A DNA stretch of 29,070 bases from assembly GCA_028293725.1 (NCBI GenBank), contig JAQGOE010000259.1, positions 1 to 29,070 of the forward strand. Direction: 5' to 3'. This document shows, in pieces, positions 25,561-29,070 of this stretch. Each line of letters begins with the position of its first letter. Position 1 is the first letter of the stretch. Both the position numbers and the translations under genes were made by a program. The stretch comes from Gammaproteobacteria bacterium. Lineage in GTDB: Bacteria > Pseudomonadota > Gammaproteobacteria > Steroidobacterales > Steroidobacteraceae. Below the pieces are notes generated by a model. It ran no database searches and had not been told where the DNA came from. It was given only the letters and a program-made list of their open reading frames with translations.

Positions 25561-25582
25561 GTTATGCACTTTTGTGCATAAC
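25561..25582. promoter_or_regulatory. Perfect 22-bp palindrome, candidate operator of the ModE-like regulator
   Basis: GTTATGCAC (25561-25569), TTTT, GTGCATAAC (25574-25582): two exact 9-nt arms. It lies 37 nt upstream of the TTG start of the ModE-like regulator, in the divergent region. The outer CGTTAT...ATAACA pattern is loosely like a ModE box, so autoregulation is a reasonable guess. Confidence 0.55.
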
Positions 25583-25607
25583 AATTCGTGGGGTGAACGG
25601 GTTCGGC

Positions 25608-25738
25608 ATTCATATCTAAACCGCCAAAGTCCGGCTATTCGCCGCATATTCCCTGTTTCAGGGCTTGCAGTCTAGGCTCCTATATCGGCGCGATCCGAAT
25701 TTGCGGACCACTGATATATGTCCTTCGATTCATATATA
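25608..25738. repeat. AT-rich direct repeats ATTCATATNTA
   Basis: ATTCATATCTA at 25608-25618 and ATTCATATATA at 25728-25738, 120 nt apart in a GC-rich genome. The second copy overlaps the inverted repeat next to the aldehyde dehydrogenase start. They could be binding sites for the adjacent regulator or AT-rich promoter parts. Confidence 0.4.
25714..25737. promoter_or_regulatory. ATATATG / CATATAT inverted repeat just upstream of the aldehyde dehydrogenase
   Basis: Exact 7-nt arms ATATATG (25714-25720) and CATATAT (25731-25737) with a 10-nt spacer, ending 14 nt before the ATG and next to the AGGAG. The TATAT-rich arms resemble ModE-type half-sites. A protein bound here could block transcription or translation start. 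Confidence 0.45.
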
Positions 25739-25751
25739 GAAAGGAGCGACG

Positions 25752-27224
25752 ATGGCTGCAGTGATTTCCACGGAGCGGGCCGACATGCTGGAACGGGCCG
25801 ACATGCTGATCGGCGGGCAGCGCCTGCCGGCGCAGTCGGGCCGTTATTTCGAGACCTTGGACCCGGCCAACGAGCAGGTCATTGCGCACGTCGCGGAAGC
25901 AGATGCCGCCGACATCGATGCTGCGGTCGTCTCGGCTCGGCAGGCTTTTGAGGGCGAATGGGGTCACACGCGCGCCGCCGACCGGGGCAACGCCCTGCTG
26001 CGCCTGGCTGATCTCATCCGGCAGAACCAGGACACGCTGATCGAGCTCGAGAGCCTCGACTCCGGTAAGCCTGTGTCCGCCATCAAGCGGCAGGACCTGC
26101 CGGCGGTACTGGACACCCTGACGTACTACGCCGGGTGGGCTGACAAGATCAACGGACAAGTCATTCCGGCCCGCCCTGACGCGCTGACCTATACGGTCCG
26201 CGAGCCGTTGGGAGTTGTTGGGGCGATCGTCCCGTGGAACTTCCCCCTGATGATCGGGATGTGGAAAATCGCACCAGCACTCGCCTGCGGATGCACGGTG
26301 GTGTTGAAACCCGCGGAACTCACACCGCTCACGGCTCTGAAAATCGGCGAGTTGGCGCTCGCCGCAGGCTTTCCTCCTGGCGTGCTGAATGTCGTACCGG
26401 GCTTCGGCAAGACCGCGGGAGCGGCCCTCGTCGATCATCCGGATGTCGACAAAATCACCTTCACGGGGTCGCCCGCGGTGGGCCGGGAGATCCTGCGGGG
26501 CGCCGCCGGCAACCTCAAGCGAGTCACCCTCGAGCTCGGCGGTAAGTCCGCCAACATCATTTTCCCCGACGCCGACATCGACGCGGCCGTCAGGGCGGCG
26601 GGCTCTGGCATCTTTTTCAACACCGGGCAAGTCTGTTCGGCTGGCTCGCGGATTCTCGCGCACAAAGACATCTACGACGAGGTCGTGGAGAGACTCGTAG
26701 TCCGGGCCAAGAGCATGCGCGTCGGCAATCCGCGTGACGCGGGTACCTCCATGGGGCCGCTGGTGTCGCGGCTCCAGATGAACCGCGTGTTGGAGTACAT
26801 CGACATCGGCAAGCGCGAAGGCGCGCAGATTGCCGTCGGCGGTGCACGCCTCGGCGATTCAGGTTATTTCGTCGGCCCGACGGTGTTCGCCGGGGTCGAC
26901 CACCAGATGCGCATTTCCCAGGAAGAGATTTTTGGACCGGTCGCATCCGTCATCCGCTTCGACGACGACGAGGATGCCCTGCGGATCGCGAACGGCACGA
27001 AATACAGCCTCGCGGCCGGAGTGTGGAGTGCCGACGTCGGCCGCATACACCGCTTCGTGAGGCGGCTGAAAGCCGGCACGGTCTGGGCCAACACGTTCGG
27101 ACCGACCGACGTGCGCCTGCCCTGGGGCGGCGCACGGGATTCAGGCTTCGGACGCGAGCACGGTGACGAGGCGATAGCGAATTTCACCGAGCCGAAGGCT
27201 GTCTGGATCAACATCGGGAAATAA
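25752..27224 (+). CDS. NAD(P)-dependent aldehyde dehydrogenase
   Basis: A 490-residue class-1/2-type aldehyde dehydrogenase with all key residues. PWNFP is at 161-165 (Asn163), Lys186 lies in VLKPAE, FTGSPAVG is at 237-244, Glu261 is in LELGGKS and the catalytic Cys295 is in NTGQVCS. The ATG at 25752 has AAGGAG 7 nt upstream. Residues 8-13 and 14-19 are a tandem copy (ERADML) that yields extra in-frame ATGs at 25785 and 25803. The next gene, starting right after its stop, is a 10-formyl-THF hydrolase-like protein. The two together resemble the two catalytic halves of 10-formyltetrahydrofolate dehydrogenase, although this chain alone looks like a general betaine/aminoaldehyde-type enzyme. Confidence 0.9.
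   Translation: MAAVISTERADMLERADMLIGGQRLPAQSGRYFETLDPANEQVIAHVAEADAADIDAAVVSARQAFEGEWGHTRAADRGNALLRLADLIRQNQDTLIELESLDSGKPVSAIKRQDLPAVLDTLTYYAGWADKINGQVIPARPDALTYTVREPLGVVGAIVPWNFPLMIGMWKIAPALACGCTVVLKPAELTPLTALKIGELALAAGFPPGVLNVVPGFGKTAGAALVDHPDVDKITFTGSPAVGREILRGAAGNLKRVTLELGGKSANIIFPDADIDAAVRAAGSGIFFNTGQVCSAGSRILAHKDIYDEVVERLVVRAKSMRVGNPRDAGTSMGPLVSRLQMNRVLEYIDIGKREGAQIAVGGARLGDSGYFVGPTVFAGVDHQMRISQEEIFGPVASVIRFDDDEDALRIANGTKYSLAAGVWSADVGRIHRFVRRLKAGTVWANTFGPTDVRLPWGGARDSGFGREHGDEAIANFTEPKAVWINIGK
25773..25808 (+). repeat. 18-bp tandem duplication at the aldehyde dehydrogenase N-terminus
   Basis: GAGCGGGCCGACATGCTG (25773-25790) is followed directly by a copy with one change, G to A at the third base (25791-25808). 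It encodes ERADML twice. Both copies contain an in-frame ATG. Confidence 0.85.
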
Positions 27225-27225
27225 C

Positions 27226-28290
27226 ATGAGAATAGCGATCATTGGCCAGCAGGCGTTCGGCAAGAGCGTATTCGAAGCCTTTCTGGCGCGCGGCGACGAG
27301 GTGGCGGGCGTGTTCTGTGCACCGGAGAAACCCGGGGCGCGCCCGGATCCGCTGCGGCTTGCGGCCGAGGCGGCGAACATACGCGTGTTGCAACTTCCAT
27401 CGCTGAAAACGTCCGAGGCGGAGCAGGCGCTACGGGATCTGGATGTGGATCTCGCCGTCATGGCGTACGTGCTGCAGTTCGCGCCACAGTCGTTCGTCAA
27501 CATTCCCCGCCACGGAACCATCCAGTACCACCCATCGCTCCTGCCCAGACACCGCGGGCCGAGCTCGATCAACTGGCCGCTCATCATGGGTGAGACACAG
27601 ACCGGGTTGACGATATTCCGTCCCACGGACGGCCTGGATGAAGGCCCGATTCTTCTGCAGAAGCGGGTGACGATCGGACCCGATGATACGTTGGGTGGTG
27701 TCTACTTCGATCGCCTGTTTCCCATGGGTGTCGCGGCCATGTTAGAAGCAGCGGACCTCGTGGTCGCCGGCCGCCACACGGAAATTCCGCAGGATGAGTC
27801 GCTCGCGACCTACGAGGGTTGGTGCCGCGATGCCGAGGCGGAAATCAATTGGTATAGCCCGGTCGAGGCGATCTACAACCTGATCCGCGGTTGCATTCCA
27901 GCCCCCGGTGCCTGGACGACAGTGCACGAGCGCAAGGTGCGCATCCTCGAGGCCCGCAAACACATCGCCCGCCGCTTCGCCGATGTTGCCGGCAAACCTG
28001 GCGAGATCACCGCGATCGGAGCGGAAAGCATCGTCGTCACGGTACAAGGCGGCTCGCTAGAGCTGGTGAAGGTACGCATCGAAGGCGGTGAGAAGTCTTC
28101 GGCAGCAGCATTCTGCGCGGCGCTCGGACTCGTCGCGGGCAATCGCCTGAGCACCCCCGTCGCGGTCCCAACCGCCAGCACTACTGCCACTTCCACCACC
28201 GGCCCCGACGCTGCCACACGTGCACCAGCGTCAGCTAGAGAACCCCCGCAGCGGCCCCCGCGCCGCACAAAAGAGACCGAACCGGCGTAA
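27226..28290 (+). CDS. 10-formyl-THF hydrolase / methionyl-tRNA formyltransferase-like protein
   Basis: A 354-residue protein with the formyltransferase fold, closest in my reading to the N-terminal hydrolase domain of 10-formyltetrahydrofolate dehydrogenase. It starts MRIAIIGQQAFGKSVFEAFL and has YHPSLLPRHRG with His102 and TDGLDEG with Asp138, the catalytic pair of that domain. A C-terminal OB-like domain ends near residue 302 (SLELVKVRIEGGEKSSAAAF). The last 45 or so residues are a low-complexity Thr/Ala/Pro/Arg tail. It starts immediately after the aldehyde dehydrogenase stop, so the two are co-translated. No phosphopantetheine carrier domain is seen in either chain. A true methionyl-tRNA formyltransferase is less likely because def is not adjacent. 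Confidence 0.83.
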   Translation: MRIAIIGQQAFGKSVFEAFLARGDEVAGVFCAPEKPGARPDPLRLAAEAANIRVLQLPSLKTSEAEQALRDLDVDLAVMAYVLQFAPQSFVNIPRHGTIQYHPSLLPRHRGPSSINWPLIMGETQTGLTIFRPTDGLDEGPILLQKRVTIGPDDTLGGVYFDRLFPMGVAAMLEAADLVVAGRHTEIPQDESLATYEGWCRDAEAEINWYSPVEAIYNLIRGCIPAPGAWTTVHERKVRILEARKHIARRFADVAGKPGEITAIGAESIVVTVQGGSLELVKVRIEGGEKSSAAAFCAALGLVAGNRLSTPVAVPTASTTATSTTGPDAATRAPASAREPPQRPPRRTKETEPA

Positions 28291-28425
28291 CCAACAGCGA
28301 AGCGCCGGCCCAAACCAGCGCCCCGCCAGTGCCGTGGCCGCACTTCATTGTCCGAACTTCCGGAGTCGACGAGCAGGAGGGCTAGCACTAAGCGTTTGAA
28401 TCCGGCATCCCATCCGGGCCGAGCT
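28291..28425. other. Intergenic gap between convergent genes
   Basis: 135 nt between the ends of the formyl-THF hydrolase-like gene and the VOC gene. I see no gene, clear terminator hairpin with T-run, or repeat in it. Confidence 0.4.
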
Positions 28426-28872
28426 TCAGCCGTACGCGAGGTCGGTGCTCTGTCCGACCTCGATAATATATCCGTCAGGATCGCGGATGTAGCAGCGCGT
28501 CTCGCCGTACTTGGGGATCGGCTCCGTGATGAACTCGGCCCCTCGACTCTTCCATAGCTCATAGCACGCGTGAATGTCCGCAACCCGGAAATTCATGAAG
28601 CTGCTGATGTGATCCGGATCGGGGACACTGAGCGTCACCGTCGGCTTATCCGGGGTTGGCCCGCCCCCGACGTTCAGAATCATCCATATATTGGCGAGCT
28701 GCAGGTACCCGGGTGCGTTACCGTCGCCCAGGCTCAGAATCCGGGCGCCGAAGACTGTCTCGTAGTAGCGCGCCGATCGCTCGATGTCCTTCACAGTGAG
28801 AAAGTGCGCGATGCTGATCCCTTCGCGCGGGGGCATCTCATAGTTCTTCTGTTCGATTTGCGCGTTGCTCAT
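28426..28872 (-). CDS. VOC-superfamily (glyoxalase/bleomycin-resistance-like) protein
   Basis: A 148-residue protein with the paired beta-alpha-beta-beta-beta modules of the vicinal oxygen chelate fold: AHFLTVKDIERSARYYETVFG in the first half, and FRVADIHACYELWKSRG then CYIRDPDGYIIEVGQ in the second. His in AHF and Glu in IIEVG are at metal-binding positions. Substrate is not readable; lactoylglutathione-lyase-like or dioxygenase-like roles are possible. The ATG at 28872 has GGAG 8 nt upstream. The open frame runs on upstream, but only as shadow coding opposite the lipoprotein gene. Nothing links it clearly to amine breakdown. Confidence 0.8.
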   Translation of the reverse strand: MSNAQIEQKNYEMPPREGISIAHFLTVKDIERSARYYETVFGARILSLGDGNAPGYLQLANIWMILNVGGGPTPDKPTVTLSVPDPDHISSFMNFRVADIHACYELWKSRGAEFITEPIPKYGETRCYIRDPDGYIIEVGQSTDLAYG

Positions 28873-28930
28873 TGACGGCTCCAGTTTCTGGAAACGATCA
28901 GATCGACCGATGCTTGACCAAGGGGCGATC

Positions 28931-29070
28931 ATGATCTTACTCGAACTCCACCGCACCGTGCTCCGAGCTTCCTCGCTTGCCCTTCTCATAGTTGTGACCG
29001 CCTGCGGCCACGACGGCAGCAATGTCACCGGCGTCGTACACGGCGTCACTACGCCAACCGCGGTTGTCTC
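28931..29070 (+). CDS. Putative lipoprotein, 5' part only (runs off the window)
   Basis: From ATG 28931, with AGGGG upstream, the frame is open to the window edge (46 codons). It encodes a signal peptide with a charged start (MILLELHRTVLRASS), a hydrophobic core (LALLIVV) and a lipobox VTAC followed by GHDGSN. Lipidation at Cys25 would anchor it to a membrane. The mature domain is beyond the window, so its function is unknown. It is divergent from the VOC gene. Confidence 0.55.
   Translation, partial: MILLELHRTVLRASSLALLIVVTACGHDGSNVTGVVHGVTTPTAVV

Noticed and set aside
27226..28290. Housekeeping methionyl-tRNA formyltransferase
   Set aside because: No def, rsmB or priA nearby, and the sequence resembles the hydrolase domain of 10-formyl-THF dehydrogenase next to an aldehyde dehydrogenase.

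Overview
The window is high-GC proteobacterial DNA, most likely from a gamma- or betaproteobacterium; this is inferred from gene families and base composition, and no rRNA or tRNA is present to confirm it. Almost all of it is devoted to breaking down methylated amines.

Positions 128-21559 hold 17 genes plus a broken 18th, all on the minus strand. Gaps never exceed 47 nt, and seven neighbouring pairs overlap by 4 or 16 nt, so this looks like one operon of about 21 kb. Read in transcription order it encodes: (1) N-methylglutamate dehydrogenase mgdABCD (21559-16494); (2) gamma-glutamylmethylamide synthetase gmaS and N-methylglutamate synthase mgsABC (16497-12120); (3) a trimethylamine dehydrogenase very close to the Methylophilus enzyme (12080-9888); (4) a membrane Fe-S protein of the ETF:quinone oxidoreductase type plus ETF beta and alpha (9862-5974); (5) an APC-family permease (5951-4242); (6) the four subunits of a heme-dependent oxidative N-demethylase / dimethylamine monooxygenase (4228-417); (7) the start of an aldehyde dehydrogenase. 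Together these predict a full route: trimethylamine to dimethylamine (TMADH, electrons to ETF then quinone), dimethylamine to methylamine (heme monooxygenase, formaldehyde to tetrahydrofolate), and methylamine to ammonium plus a folate-bound C1 unit (N-methylglutamate pathway).

At the far left the aldehyde dehydrogenase gene is broken. Its N-terminal codons run on the minus strand to about position 128, and a more downstream part of the same kind of gene then appears on the opposite strand (1-129). The junction carries a short inverted repeat, which suggests a fold-back chimera or an inversion.

The 365-nt region 21560-21924 separates the operon from a divergent XRE-cupin regulator. It holds a 162-bp palindromic, MITE-like element flanked by TA and a perfect 21-bp inverted repeat that is a good operator candidate. 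Rightward of it lie the regulator, a second APC permease (22814-24403), and a convergent ModE/LysR-type regulator with a periplasmic-binding-like sensor domain (25524-24448). Divergent from that regulator is a pair made of an NAD(P)-aldehyde dehydrogenase and a 10-formyl-THF hydrolase-like protein (25752-28290). Side by side, the pair resembles 10-formyltetrahydrofolate dehydrogenase split into two genes without its carrier domain, which would suit disposal of the C1 units made by the operon. The window ends with a VOC-family protein and the start of a lipoprotein gene that runs off the right edge.
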